A stretch of DNA of 64,000 nucleotides from Kitasatospora sp. CB01950 (GCF_001905465.1 NZ_LISX01000011.1:1-64000); one strand, 5' to 3'; counted from the first letter of the stretch, positions 40,453 through 49,424 are shown. Notes: a model not told the origin generated them from the letters alone. Numbers and translations are program-made.

Positions 40453-41355
40453 GTGGGCAACGTGAAGGAGCAGCAGGGGGAGCGCGGCACCCGCGCGATC
40501 GGCGGGGTCCCGGTGGGGGCGATCGGGCTCGGCGCGATGCCGCTGTCCGTCGAGGGCCGCCCCGACGAGGCGCAGGCGATCGCCACCCTGCACGCCGCAC
40601 TCGACGCGGGCGTGCGGCTCATCGACACCGCCGACAGCTACCACTGGCACGCCGACGAAGTCGGCCACAACGAACGGCTGATCGCCCGTGCCCTCGCCAC
40701 GTACGGCGGCGACACCGACGGCGTGCTGGTCGCGAGCAAGGGCGGCCGGGGCCGGCCCGGCGACGGCTCGTGGACCGTCAACGGCGACCCGCGCCACCTG
40801 CGCCGCGCCGCCCACGCCTCGGCGGCGCGCCTCGGCGTCGACGCGATCGGCCTCTACCAGCTCCACAAGCCCGACCCCGAGGTGCCGTTCGAGGACTCGG
40901 TCGGGGCGCTGCGCGAGCTCGCCGAGGAGGGAACCATTCGGATGATCGGCCTGTCCAACGTCGACTGCGCACAGATCCGCACCGCGCACGCCGTCCTCGG
41001 CGACCGGCTCGTCTCGGTGCAGAACCGCTTCTCGCCCGCGCACCAGGACACCCGCGACACCCTCGACCTGTGCACCGGACTCGGCCTGGCCTTCCTCCCC
41101 TGGAGCCCCCTCGGCGGCATCTCCCGCAGCGCCGTCGACGACCCCGCCACCACGCCGCCGCCCACCACGTCCTTCCACACCCTGGCCGCCACCCTCCATG
41201 TCAGCCCCCAACAGGTCTGCCTCGCCTGGCACTTGGCCCAGTCCCCGACCGTCGTCCCGATCCCCGGCGCCCGCCGCCCCGCCTCCATCCACGACTCCGC
41301 CGCCGCAGCCACCCTCACCCTCGGCCCCACCGAACTCGCCACCCTGGGCCGCTGA
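40453..41355 (+). CDS. Aldo/keto reductase
   Basis: NADPH-dependent oxidoreductase of about 300 residues with a TIM barrel. The catalytic tetrad is visible: Asp and Tyr in RLIDTADSYHWHADEVGHNE, Lys in VLVASKGGRG, and His in YQLHKPDPEVPFEDS. The C-terminal nucleotide site has VPIPGARRP. The start is GTG at 40453 or GTG at 40462; neither has ideal spacing to GGGAGAGA. It is divergent from a LysR regulator across a 12-bp repeat array. The substrate is unknown. Confidence 0.9.
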   Translation: MGNVKEQQGERGTRAIGGVPVGAIGLGAMPLSVEGRPDEAQAIATLHAALDAGVRLIDTADSYHWHADEVGHNERLIARALATYGGDTDGVLVASKGGRGRPGDGSWTVNGDPRHLRRAAHASAARLGVDAIGLYQLHKPDPEVPFEDSVGALRELAEEGTIRMIGLSNVDCAQIRTAHAVLGDRLVSVQNRFSPAHQDTRDTLDLCTGLGLAFLPWSPLGGISRSAVDDPATTPPPTTSFHTLAATLHVSPQQVCLAWHLAQSPTVVPIPGARRPASIHDSAAAATLTLGPTELATLGR

Positions 41356-41407
41356 TCGGCTCGGAGGGGTCGCGCGGCACCGGCGCACCGGGTTCTGGCC
41401 GGGTGGG

Positions 41408-41986
41408 TCAGACGGTCGGGCGGTAGGTGGTGAGGGTGGCGCCGTTGCTGAAGGCCAAGGTCTCGGTGGGGGTGAACGGGCGGGGGTGGAAGTCGCCGGC
41501 GAGGGCGGGGATGCCGGTGCCGGCGATGACGGGGTAGCGCTTCCAGAGGAGTTCGTCGATCTCCGGGAGCAGTGCGCCCGCCAGTAGGCCGCCGCCGCAG
41601 AGCCAGATGTCGCCGTCGCCGGGCTGCTGCTTCAGCTCCCGGACCAGGCCGAGCGGATCGGCGCGGACCACGGTGATCGCGGGGTCGGTCGGTTCGGGCA
41701 GGGTGGAGGAGACCACGTACTGCTTGAGGTGCGGGTAGGGGCTGGTGATGCCGTGGTCGTACGCGGGGCGGTACGTGCCGAGGCCCATCAGGACGGTGTC
41801 GAAGCGCTTGTTGGGCGCGCCGTCGAGACCGATGTGCGGCCGGACGTGGCCCGGCATGGTCTCGGGGAACTCGGCGCGCAGGTGCGCGACCAGGTCGTCG
41901 GGCTGGGGGTAGAAGTCGAACTCGCCGGACGGGCCGGCGATGAAGCCGTCGATGGAGACGGCGACGAAGTACACGAGCTTTCGCAT
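41408..41986 (-). CDS. Dihydrofolate reductase-like (RibD C-terminal) protein
   Basis: Protein of 192 residues with the DHFR/RibD-C fold. The opening MRKLVYFVAVSIDGFIAGPSGEFDFY is the family signature; later VLMGLGTYRPAYDH, PHLKQYVVSSTL and DIWLCGGGLLAGALLPEIDELL supply the NADPH-binding strand-turn-helix parts. These stand-alone proteins are probable reductases of unknown substrate. Start ATG with GAGAGG upstream. It is divergent from a TetR gene through a 97-bp gap full of inverted repeats, so TetR control is likely. Confidence 0.88.
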   Translation of the reverse strand: MRKLVYFVAVSIDGFIAGPSGEFDFYPQPDDLVAHLRAEFPETMPGHVRPHIGLDGAPNKRFDTVLMGLGTYRPAYDHGITSPYPHLKQYVVSSTLPEPTDPAITVVRADPLGLVRELKQQPGDGDIWLCGGGLLAGALLPEIDELLWKRYPVIAGTGIPALAGDFHPRPFTPTETLAFSNGATLTTYRPTV

Positions 41987-42014
41987 CCTGATGCCTCTCG
42001 AAGAAGAACGGTGA

Positions 42015-42063
42015 CCACTTGGTCTGTAGTACTCTGACTGAAGTGGTAAGACCGTAGCACTAC
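42015..42063. promoter_or_regulatory. Multi-part inverted-repeat operator between divergent genes
   Basis: Three pairs of inverted half-sites interleave: CCACTT/AAGTGG (42015-42020 and 42041-42046), GGTCT/AGACC (42021-42025 and 42049-42053) and GTAGT/ACTAC (42026-42030 and 42059-42063). It sits between the DHFR-like and TetR genes and is the likely TetR operator. Confidence 0.55.
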
Positions 42064-42083
42064 GAGTGGAGTGGTTACAGGCA

Positions 42084-42701
42084 ATGGCTCGAAGCAATCC
42101 CGAACGGCGCGCGGCCCTGCTCGACGCCGCCATCGAGGTCCTCGCCGACGAAGGCGCCCGCGGACTCACCTTCCGCGCCGTCGACCAGCGCGCCGCCGTC
42201 CCGGCCGGCACCGCCTCCAACTACTTCGCCAACCGCGACACCCTGCTCACCCAGTGCGCCGAGCGCGTGTACGAGCGCCTCGGCGCCGACCCCGACACCC
42301 TCGCCCAGGGCCTGGCCGGCCCGCGCGACGTCGCCCGCGTCGCCGAACTGATGCACCAACTCGTCGACCGGATCGCCGACTTCCCGACCGGCTTCCTGGC
42401 CCTGCTGGAACTGCGACTGGCCGCGCTGCGCCGCCCCGAACTGCGCGAGACCGTCACCCGCCGGATCGGCGAGGACCTGAAGTTCAACATCGACTACCAC
42501 CTGGCGTCCGGCCTGCCGGGCGACGCCACCGCCGTCCAGCTGCTCTACCTGGCGCTGAACTGGCTGATCCTGGAACGCCTCGCACTGCCCGACCTGTTCA
42601 CGCCCGAGCAGCGCGCCGAGCTGGTGAACGAGCTGGTGGCCCGCCTGATCGGCGAGCAGGGCGCGGCCGGCGGCGCGGGCGGCAGCGCGAGCGGACGGTG
42701 A
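42084..42701 (+). CDS. TetR-family transcriptional regulator
   Basis: Regulator of 205 residues. HTH: RRAALLDAAIEVLADEGARGLTFRAVDQRAAVPAGTASNYFANRDTLL (about residues 8-55), then a helical ligand domain. The GTASNYF recognition-helix ending is common in actinobacterial TetRs. I use the ATG at 42084; a GGAGTGG element is about 12 nt away. It is divergent from the DHFR-like gene and likely represses it through the inverted repeats at 42015-42063. The Gly/Ala/Ser-rich C-terminal tail is probably disordered. A strong terminator hairpin follows. Confidence 0.92.
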   Translation: MARSNPERRAALLDAAIEVLADEGARGLTFRAVDQRAAVPAGTASNYFANRDTLLTQCAERVYERLGADPDTLAQGLAGPRDVARVAELMHQLVDRIADFPTGFLALLELRLAALRRPELRETVTRRIGEDLKFNIDYHLASGLPGDATAVQLLYLALNWLILERLALPDLFTPEQRAELVNELVARLIGEQGAAGGAGGSASGR

Positions 42702-42722
42702 GGGAGCACTGCACCCGGGCAT

Positions 42723-42760
42723 GAAAAAACGGCGCGACGGGGGATTCCCGTCGCGCCGTT
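42723..42760 (-). terminator. Rho-independent terminator of the bio operon
   Basis: A 14-bp perfect stem (AACGGCGCGACGGG against CCCGTCGCGCCGTT) with a 5-nt loop. On the minus strand it ends in six T residues, a classical intrinsic terminator 28 bp after bioD. On the plus strand the same hairpin can end the TetR transcript. Confidence 0.92.
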
Positions 42761-42788
42761 GCCGCGAGACCCGGCCGTGGCGGCGGAC

Positions 42789-43514
42789 TCAGCCGGGGCG
42801 GTGCGCCGTCGCGAACGCCTCGGCGTCCCAGTGTCCGCCCAGCGCAGGGGCGAGCGAGGACGCGGCCAACTCCCGGAAGGCCGGGGCGTCGGCGGCGCCC
42901 GCCGGCAGGGCGCCCAGCAGGGGCGCGCCGGCGGCGGACGGCAGGTCGGCGAGGTTGCAGCGGGCCGCGAGGTCCGGGTCGGCGGGCCAGCTGCCGACGA
43001 CCACGCCGCGCAGTGCCAGACCCCGGTGGCGCAGCGCCTCCGCGGTCAGCGCCGTCGCGTTGAGGGTTCCCAGCCCGGCGGCCGCGACCAGCAGGAACTC
43101 GACGTCCACGCCCGCGAGTCGGCAGGCCGCGGCGAGGTCGGCCAGGGTCCGGCCCTGCTCGTCGTAGCGGACCAGCAGGCCGCCCGCGCCCTCCACCAGC
43201 ACCGCGCCGAAGCGGTCGGCCAGGTCGGCCACGGTCTTCGCCACCTCGTCCGGTGCGAGGGTCGGCAGGCCGGACCGGCGGGCCGCCGTGTCGGGCGCCA
43301 ACGGCTCGGGGTAGCGGGCCAGTTCGACCCCGTGCACCAGCGGCCCGGCCAGCCGGGCCACCTCGTCGACGTCGCCCGGCTCGCCCGGCGCCAGGCCGGT
43401 CTGGCCGGGCTTGAGCACCGCCACCGGAGCGGTGTGCAGGGCGGCGAGGGCCGCGGTGGTGACGGTCTTGCCGACCTCGGTGCCGGTGCCGGTGACGAAC
43501 AGTACGGGCGACAT
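42789..43514 (-). CDS. bioD: Dethiobiotin synthetase
   Basis: ATP-dependent carboxylase of 241 residues that closes the ureido ring of dethiobiotin from 7,8-diaminopelargonate and CO2. The P-loop is FVTGTGTEVGKTVTTAAL, LKPGQTG is the substrate Lys region, and VEGAGGLLVRYDE is the Mg/ATP-binding strand. Start ATG (MSPVLFVTGTGTE) 22 bp after bioA on the same strand; it is last in the bioB-bioA-bioD operon and is followed by an intrinsic terminator. All family motifs are intact. Confidence 0.97.
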   Translation of the reverse strand: MSPVLFVTGTGTEVGKTVTTAALAALHTAPVAVLKPGQTGLAPGEPGDVDEVARLAGPLVHGVELARYPEPLAPDTAARRSGLPTLAPDEVAKTVADLADRFGAVLVEGAGGLLVRYDEQGRTLADLAAACRLAGVDVEFLLVAAAGLGTLNATALTAEALRHRGLALRGVVVGSWPADPDLAARCNLADLPSAAGAPLLGALPAGAADAPAFRELAASSLAPALGGHWDAEAFATAHRPG

Positions 43515-43536
43515 GGTGCTTCCTCAGGAGGGTGGT

Positions 43537-44850
43537 TCAGTTGCTGTGCGCCGCGTGGGACGCGGCCGCGGCGGCGGCGATGCCGCGGCCGATCGCGGCG
43601 ACGTCCGCGTCCCCGGTGACGAACGGCGGCATGGTGTAGATCAGGTCGCGGAACGGGCGCAGCCACACGCCCTGTTCGGCGGCGGCGGCGGTGGCCGCCG
43701 CCATGTCGACCGGCGCGTCCAGCTGCACCACGCCGATCGCGCCCAGCACCCGGACGTCCCGCACCCCGGGCTGGTCGGCGCAGGGCGCGAGGGCGCCGTG
43801 CAGCGCGGTCTCGATGCGCTTGACCTCGGTGCGCCAGTCCTGACGCAGCAGCAGGTCGATCGAGGCGTTGGCGGCGGCGGTGGCGAGCGGGTTGCCCATG
43901 AACGTCGGGCCGTGCGCCAGCACCGGGACCTCGCCGCGCGAGATGCCCTCCGCGACCCTGCCCGTGCACAGGGTGGCGGCCAGCGTCAGGTAGCCGCCGG
44001 TGAGCGCCTTGCCGAGGCACATCACGTCCGGGGAGACGCCCGCGTGGTCGGCCGCGAAGAGTTCGCCGGTGCGGCCGAAGCCGGTGGCGATCTCGTCGAA
44101 GACCAGCAGCACGTCGTGCGCGTCGCACAACTCCCGTAGCGCGGTCAGATAAGCGGGGGAGTGAAAGCGCATTCCGCCCGCGCCCTGCACCACCGGCTCG
44201 ACGATCACGGCGGCCAGCTCGCCGGCGTGCCGCTCGATCAGGTCGGCCAGGTGCGCCAGGTACTCCGGGTCGGCCGGGGCGTCGTACCCGGCGGGCGGCT
44301 CGGCCGCGAACAGCTGCTGCGGCAGCACCCCGCCCCACAGGTGGTGCATCCCGCCCTCGGGGTCGCACACCGACATGGGGTGGAAGGTGTCGCCGTGGTA
44401 GCCGCCGCGCCAGGTCAGCACCCGCCGCTTCTCCGGCCGCCCCAGCGACTGCCAGTACTGCAGGCACATCTTCAGCGCGACCTCGACCGCCACCGAACCG
44501 GAGTCGGCGAGGAACACGTGCTGCAACGGCTCCGGCGTCAACTCCACCAGTTTGACGGCGAGTTCGACCGCCGGGCGGTGGGTGAGCCCGCCGAACATGA
44601 CGTGGCTCATCCGCTCCAGCTGGTCGCGGACCGCCGCGTCCAGCTCCGGGTGCCGGTAGCCGTGGATCGCCGCCCACCAGGACGACATCCCGTCGATCAG
44701 CTCCTCGTGCCCGCCCACCGGCTCGGCCAGCCGCAGGCGCACGCCCGCGGCCGACTCCACCACGAACGGCCGGACCGTGCCCGGCATCGGGCCGTACGGG
44801 TGCCAGACGTGCGCCCGGTCCAGGTCGAGCAACTGCGTTGCGTCCCTCAC
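43537..44850 (-). CDS. bioA: Adenosylmethionine-8-amino-7-oxononanoate aminotransferase
   Basis: PLP-dependent aminotransferase of 437 residues that makes 7,8-diaminopelargonate using SAM as amino donor. Seen: the N-terminal HVWHPYGPM substrate motif, MSSWWAAIHGYRHPELD, DSGSVAVEVALKM in the PLP phosphate site, VFDEIATGFGRTG with the PLP-pyridine Asp, and CLGKALTGGYL with the Schiff-base Lys. The GTG start overlaps the bioB stop by 4 nt (GTGA), so translation is coupled. Confidence 0.97.
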   Translation of the reverse strand: MRDATQLLDLDRAHVWHPYGPMPGTVRPFVVESAAGVRLRLAEPVGGHEELIDGMSSWWAAIHGYRHPELDAAVRDQLERMSHVMFGGLTHRPAVELAVKLVELTPEPLQHVFLADSGSVAVEVALKMCLQYWQSLGRPEKRRVLTWRGGYHGDTFHPMSVCDPEGGMHHLWGGVLPQQLFAAEPPAGYDAPADPEYLAHLADLIERHAGELAAVIVEPVVQGAGGMRFHSPAYLTALRELCDAHDVLLVFDEIATGFGRTGELFAADHAGVSPDVMCLGKALTGGYLTLAATLCTGRVAEGISRGEVPVLAHGPTFMGNPLATAAANASIDLLLRQDWRTEVKRIETALHGALAPCADQPGVRDVRVLGAIGVVQLDAPVDMAAATAAAAEQGVWLRPFRDLIYTMPPFVTGDADVAAIGRGIAAAAAASHAAHSN

Positions 44851-46136
44851 GCGTTCGGCGCCAGTTCGGTGCCCGCGCCGCGACGGCGCACCCGCACCAG
44901 GTCGGTGCGCGCCTCGTCGTCCGAGACCTGCGAGACCTGCGAGACCTGCGAGGCCTCCGCGGCCGCCGAGACCGCCGGGGCCGCGTCGTCCGGGGCCTGC
45001 TCGGGAGCGTGCCCGCCGCACGGGCCGCAGGCGGTCGGCTCCTCGTGGCCGCCGCAGCCCGAGCCGCTGCCGCAGCCCGCCTCGGCCGACTCGCCGCCGC
45101 ACACCGATCCGCAGCCGCCGCCGGTGGCCGCCGCGCGGTGGCGGGGCAGGGTGGTCTGCTCGGCGCCCTCGACCTCGAAACCGGCGTCCTTGATCATGTC
45201 GAGGTCGGCCTGCCCGGCCTGGCCCTCGCTGGTCAGGTAGTCGCCCAGGAAGATCGAGTTGGCGATGTGCAGGCCGAGCGGCTGCATCGAGCGCAGGTGC
45301 ACCTCGCGGCCGCCCGCGATCCGCACCTCGATGTCCGGGCAGACGAACCGGACCATCGCCAGGATCCGCAGGCAGCGCTGCGGCGTCAGGTTCCACTCCT
45401 CGGCGAGCGGGGTGCCCTCGAACGGGATCAGGAAGTTCACCGGCACCGAGTCCGGGTCCAGCTCGCGCAGTGCGAAGACCACGTCGACCAGGTCCTCGTC
45501 GCTCTCGCCCATGCCCGCGATCAGGCCCGAGCAGGCCGACAGGCCCGCGCCGTGCGCCTTGGTGACGGTGTCCACCCGGTCCGCGTAGGTGTGGGTGGTG
45601 GTGATGTCGCCGTAGGTGCTCTCGGAGGTGTTCAGGTTGTGGTTGTACGCGTCCGCGCCGGCCGCCTTCAGGCGCTCGGCCTGGTTGTCCGACAGCAGGC
45701 CCAGGCAGGCGCAGACCTCGACCTGCTCGTCCGCGCCCTTGATCGCCGCGATGGTGTCCGCGACCCGGTCGATGTCCCGGTCCGTCGGCCCGCGCCCGCT
45801 GGCGACCAGGCACACGCGCTTCGCGCCGCCCGCGACGCCCGCGGCCGCCGCCTCGGCGGCCTGGTCCGGCTTCAGCCAGGTGTACTTGAGGATCTCCGCC
45901 TTCGAGCCGAGGCGCTGCGAGCAGTACGAGCAGTCCTCCGGGCACAGGCCGCTCTTCAGGTTCACCAGGTAGTTGAGCTTCACCCTCCGCCCGAACCACT
46001 GGCGGCGCACCCGCCCCGCGGCCGCGACCACATCCAGCAAGTCGTCATCCGTGGTGGCCAGGACGGCCAGCGCCTCCTCGCGGGTGGGCAGTTCCCGGCG
46101 AAGGCCCTTGTCGGTCAGCGTGTCGAGGAGATCCAT
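44847..46136 (-). CDS. bioB: Biotin synthase with Cys-rich C-terminal tail
   Basis: Radical-SAM enzyme of 429 residues that inserts sulfur into dethiobiotin. The SAM cluster motif is GLCPEDCSYCSQ, and YNHNLNTSES, the IAGGREVHLR Arg and the [2Fe-2S] ligand positions are present. The catalytic core ends near LPRHRAA; about 85 residues beyond it form an unusual tail rich in Cys and Gly (GGGCGSVCGG, GCGSGSGCGGHEE, ACGPCGGH), ending in a VSQVSQVS repeat. A tail of this kind is not part of the core fold and could bind iron or sulfur. First gene of the bioB-bioA-bioD operon. The ribosome binding site is weak; I found no certain BirA operator. Confidence 0.95.
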   Translation of the reverse strand: MDLLDTLTDKGLRRELPTREEALAVLATTDDDLLDVVAAAGRVRRQWFGRRVKLNYLVNLKSGLCPEDCSYCSQRLGSKAEILKYTWLKPDQAAEAAAAGVAGGAKRVCLVASGRGPTDRDIDRVADTIAAIKGADEQVEVCACLGLLSDNQAERLKAAGADAYNHNLNTSESTYGDITTTHTYADRVDTVTKAHGAGLSACSGLIAGMGESDEDLVDVVFALRELDPDSVPVNFLIPFEGTPLAEEWNLTPQRCLRILAMVRFVCPDIEVRIAGGREVHLRSMQPLGLHIANSIFLGDYLTSEGQAGQADLDMIKDAGFEVEGAEQTTLPRHRAAATGGGCGSVCGGESAEAGCGSGSGCGGHEEPTACGPCGGHAPEQAPDDAAPAVSAAAEASQVSQVSQVSDDEARTDLVRVRRRGAGTELAPNA

Positions 46137-46361
46137 GAGCCCGATCCTGCCCGGGCTGCCCCACCGTTCGCCAGAGGGAACACGCCAGAAGATCGCCCGG
46201 AGCGTGTGCGAGTAGTCACAACGCCTGCTGACCTGCGGCGACGAACCGGGCGCGGAGGGGCGCACGGGCGCACGGCGCGGCCGGGCCCGGGCGGTCCGTC
46301 CGCGTACGGCAGGCACCGGCGAGGCGCTAGCAGGCCGTCCGGGAGGCGGCAAGGGGGCGGT

Positions 46362-46383
46362 CGCTGGCGGGATCCCGCCAGCG
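46362..46383. other. 22-bp perfect palindrome in the bioB / metalloprotease gap
   Basis: A loop-free 22-bp palindrome with arms CGCTGGCGGGA / TCCCGCCAGCG, about 225 bp upstream of bioB. The 46137-46668 gap contains no gene. The palindrome could be an operator or a terminator for an upstream minus-strand transcript. Confidence 0.6.
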
Positions 46384-46477
46384 CGGCGAACGGGGCGATA
46401 GCGGGACAAGACCGGCAGGCAGGCGGGCGGCCCGGCCCGGCCCGGTGGCGGGCCCTGGCCACTGTACGGAGAGAAGC

Positions 46478-46503
46478 TGTCATTTCGCCCCATGTGTTGT
46501 CAT
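46478..46503 (+). promoter_or_regulatory. TGTCAT direct repeats upstream of the metalloprotease
   Basis: TGTCAT occurs at 46478 and 46498, 20 bp apart (two helical turns), about 170 bp before the metalloprotease start in an AT-richer island. Possible activator or sigma-factor contact sites; no match to a known regulator is claimed. Confidence 0.35.
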
Positions 46504-46668
46504 GCTTCTGCCCAACTCCCGTTCGGCGGCCGTCCCCCACCCTGACGGGCCGTCGAGGACCGCACGGGAGCAGCACGTCAGCGCCCGTACCGCCCCACGG
46601 CGCCAACCCCGGCGCCCCGGTGCGCGGCGCGACCGCGCACCTGCGGTTTCGTGGAAGGGACCCCGCAC

Positions 46669-48279
46669 GTGAAGCGAATGCTGACAGTCGGAGCCGTACT
46701 CTCCGCCACCGCCCTGCTGGCGGGCGTCGTCCAGGCCGCCGCCGCCCCCGCGCAGGCGGGCGTGCCGTCGGCGGCGCAGCAGCACGACGCCCTGCTCGCG
46801 CTGGCCGAGGCCCAGGCCGCCCCGGTCGCCGGGGCGCTCGCCCTGGGCGACCGGGAAAGACTCGTCGTCAAGGACGTGGTGACGGACGCCGACGGCACCC
46901 GTCACCTGCGCTACGACCGGACCTTCGCGGGCCTGCCCGTGATCGGCGGCGACCTGGTCGTGCACCAGCGGGCCGACGGCTCGATCGCCTCCGTCGACCG
47001 GGCCTTCGCCGGGCGGCTGTCGCTGCCCAGCCTCGCCCCGAAGCTCTCCGCCGACCGGGCCGCCGCCGGAGCGGCCGACGCCGTCCGGGCCACCCTCGGA
47101 GCGAGCACGGCGCAGGAGGGCGCGGCGCTCGCGCAGGTCGGGTCCGCCGGCGAGGCGCAGCTGGTGGTCTGGGCCGGCGGCGACACCCCGCGACTGGCCT
47201 ACCGGACGGTGGTGCAGGGCGTGCGCACCGACGGCGTCCCCAGCAGCCGGCGGGTGATCACGGACGCGGGCACCGGCGCGGTGCTCGCCAGTGACGACGC
47301 CGTCCGGACCGCGACGGGCACCGGCACCGGCGTCAACGTCGGCGCCGTCACCCTGACCACCACGCAGAGCGGCGCGACCTACCAGCTGAAGGACGCCACC
47401 CGGGGCAACCAGTCCACCGTCGACGGCGGCGTGCCCGGCAACCCGCTGTTCACCAGCACCACCAACAGCTGGGGCAATGGATTCGCCTCCAACCGCCAGT
47501 CGGCCGCCGTGGACGCCCAGTTCGACGCGGCCGTGACCTGGGACTACTTCAAGAACACCTTCGGCCGCAACGGCATCAGGAACAACGGCGTCGGCATCAC
47601 CAGCCGTGTCCACGTCGGAAACGGCCTCATGGACCTCTTCTGGGACGACACCTGCTACTGCATGAGCTACGGCGACGGCCGCTCCAACAGCAAGCCGATG
47701 ACCGAACTCGACGTGGCTGCCCACGAGATGAGCCACGGCATCACCGCGGTCACCGCCGGACTGCCGTACTCCGGCGAACCCGGCGGCCTCGACGAGGCCA
47801 CCTCGGACATCCTCGGGACCATGGTCGAGTGGTACGCCAGCCTGCAGGCCGATCCGCCGGACTACCTCATCGCCGAGAAGCTCGACTTCATGGGCAACGG
47901 CACCCCGCTGCGCTACATGGACGAGCCCTCCAAGGACGGCTACTCGCGGGACTTCTGGTACTCGGGCATCGGCGCCCTGGACCCGCACTTCTCCTCGGGC
48001 GTCGGCAACCACTTCTTCTACCTGCTGTCCGAGGGCAGCGGCGCGAAGGTGGTCAACGGCGTGGCCTACAACAGCCCGACCGCCGACGGCTCGACGCTGG
48101 TCGGCATCGGCCGGGACAAGGCCGCCGCGATCTGGTACCGGGCGCTGACGATCTACTTCACCTCCACCACCAACTACCGCACCGCCCGCAACGCGACCGT
48201 CGCCGCGGCGAGGGACCTGTACGGCCAGCCGGAGGTCAACGCGGTGGCTGCGGCGTGGAAGGCGGTCAACGTCAACTGA
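46669..48279 (+). CDS. Secreted M4-family (thermolysin-like) metalloprotease
   Basis: Exported zinc protease of 536 residues made as a prepro-enzyme. Signal peptide MLTVGAVLSATALLAGVV; an N-terminal FTP/PepSY propeptide (for example YDRTFAGLPVIGGDLVVHQ) occupies about residues 40-205; the catalytic domain starts near residue 225. The zinc and catalytic residues are in DVAAHEMSHGITA (HExxH, 352-356) and GLDEATSDILG (Glu 376); the C-terminal His region is GVGNHFFYLLSEGSG. The GTG start at 46669 has GAAGGGA upstream. Likely degrades extracellular protein for nutrition during late growth. It is divergent from the biotin operon. Confidence 0.95.
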   Translation: MKRMLTVGAVLSATALLAGVVQAAAAPAQAGVPSAAQQHDALLALAEAQAAPVAGALALGDRERLVVKDVVTDADGTRHLRYDRTFAGLPVIGGDLVVHQRADGSIASVDRAFAGRLSLPSLAPKLSADRAAAGAADAVRATLGASTAQEGAALAQVGSAGEAQLVVWAGGDTPRLAYRTVVQGVRTDGVPSSRRVITDAGTGAVLASDDAVRTATGTGTGVNVGAVTLTTTQSGATYQLKDATRGNQSTVDGGVPGNPLFTSTTNSWGNGFASNRQSAAVDAQFDAAVTWDYFKNTFGRNGIRNNGVGITSRVHVGNGLMDLFWDDTCYCMSYGDGRSNSKPMTELDVAAHEMSHGITAVTAGLPYSGEPGGLDEATSDILGTMVEWYASLQADPPDYLIAEKLDFMGNGTPLRYMDEPSKDGYSRDFWYSGIGALDPHFSSGVGNHFFYLLSEGSGAKVVNGVAYNSPTADGSTLVGIGRDKAAAIWYRALTIYFTSTTNYRTARNATVAAARDLYGQPEVNAVAAAWKAVNVN

Positions 48280-48440
48280 GGCCGCGACCCGGCCGGGCCC
48301 GGCTGCGGGCCGCACCCGGCCGGGCCCGCCACCGGGCGGCGCACGTCCGGCCGGAACCGAGCTCCTCCCTCGGGCGTCCTCTTCCGACAACGGCGACCGG
48401 TGATCATGAATGCCACCGGTGCCCCCACAGGAGGAGCATC

Positions 48441-49424
48441 GTGGCTGACCGCAGGTCGGGAACCGGTTCACCCGCGCGGAGACGGTGGTGGCGTCCGAGC
48501 GCGACCACCCTGTGCGGCCTGCTGCTGCTCGGGCCGGCCGCACTCGCCGCGGTCCGCGTGCTGGGCCTGGACGACGGGACGATCCTCGCCCTGCCGATGG
48601 CCGGGCTGCCGTACGCGGCACTGCTGACGCTGCTGTCGGCGGCGGTGCTCGCCGTGCTGCGCCGCCGCTGGCTCGCGGTGGCGGCCGCCGCCCTGGTCGG
48701 GCTGCAACTGTGGTGGCTGGTACCGAGGTTCGTCCCCGACGGGGCGGAGGCGCCGGCCGGTGCGCCGCGGCTGCGGGTGGCCACCAGCAACGCGTACCTG
48801 GGCAACATCTCGCCGCAGGCGCTGGTCGACCTGGTCCGGGCGCAGCACCTGGACGCGCTTGCGGTCGAGGAGTTGAGCGGTTCGGCGGCGGCTGCGCTGG
48901 ACGCGGCGGGCATCCGCGAGCTGCTCCCGCACCGGGAGATGCCGGACGGCACCGACACCGCGATCTACACCCGGCTGCCGGTGACGGCGGCCGCCGATCC
49001 GGCCTGGCCGACCACCAACGTGACGGTCACCGTGGACGGCCGGCCGGTCCAGTTGGTGGCGGTGCACACGTACTACCCCCTGGGCGACGCAGCCAAGTGG
49101 GCGGCCGGGATGCACGCGCTGCGGGATGCCGCGCCGGGACGCAGCCGCAACGCGGTGCTGCTGGGCGACTTCAACGCGACGCTCGACCACGCGCCGATGC
49201 GGAGCCTGCTGGCGACCGGACTCGCGGACGCGCACGCCGAGTTGGGGGCCGGACTGTTCCCGACCTGGCCGGAGCACAACCTGGACTTCCCGTACCTGCC
49301 GCCGATGATCCAGATCGACCACGTCCTGCACGGCCCGGCCCTGGTCCCGGTGTCGATCGGCGAACACACCCTGGCCCGGACGGACCACCGCGCGGTGGTG
49401 GCCGAACTCGCCGTCCGCGACTGA
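48441..49424 (+). CDS. Membrane-anchored endonuclease/exonuclease/phosphatase-family protein
   Basis: Protein of 327 residues. Three N-terminal membrane helices (TLCGLLLLGPAALAAVRVLGL, a second around YAALLTLLSAAVLAVL, a third around VAAAALVGLQLWWLVP) are followed by an outward-facing EEP domain: RVATSNAYLGN, VVEELS-type LAVEELSGSAA, VAVHTYYP, VLLGDFNATLDHAPM, IQIDHVL and a final RTDHRAVVAEL. Metal and catalytic residues (Asn, Glu, Asp-Asn, Asp-His) are conserved. This arrangement occurs in vancomycin-resistance-associated VanJ/StaP-type membrane proteins, phosphatases of lipid intermediates; resistance here is only a possibility. GTG start with GGAGGAG upstream. Confidence 0.88.
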   Translation: MADRRSGTGSPARRRWWRPSATTLCGLLLLGPAALAAVRVLGLDDGTILALPMAGLPYAALLTLLSAAVLAVLRRRWLAVAAAALVGLQLWWLVPRFVPDGAEAPAGAPRLRVATSNAYLGNISPQALVDLVRAQHLDALAVEELSGSAAAALDAAGIRELLPHREMPDGTDTAIYTRLPVTAAADPAWPTTNVTVTVDGRPVQLVAVHTYYPLGDAAKWAAGMHALRDAAPGRSRNAVLLGDFNATLDHAPMRSLLATGLADAHAELGAGLFPTWPEHNLDFPYLPPMIQIDHVLHGPALVPVSIGEHTLARTDHRAVVAELAVRD

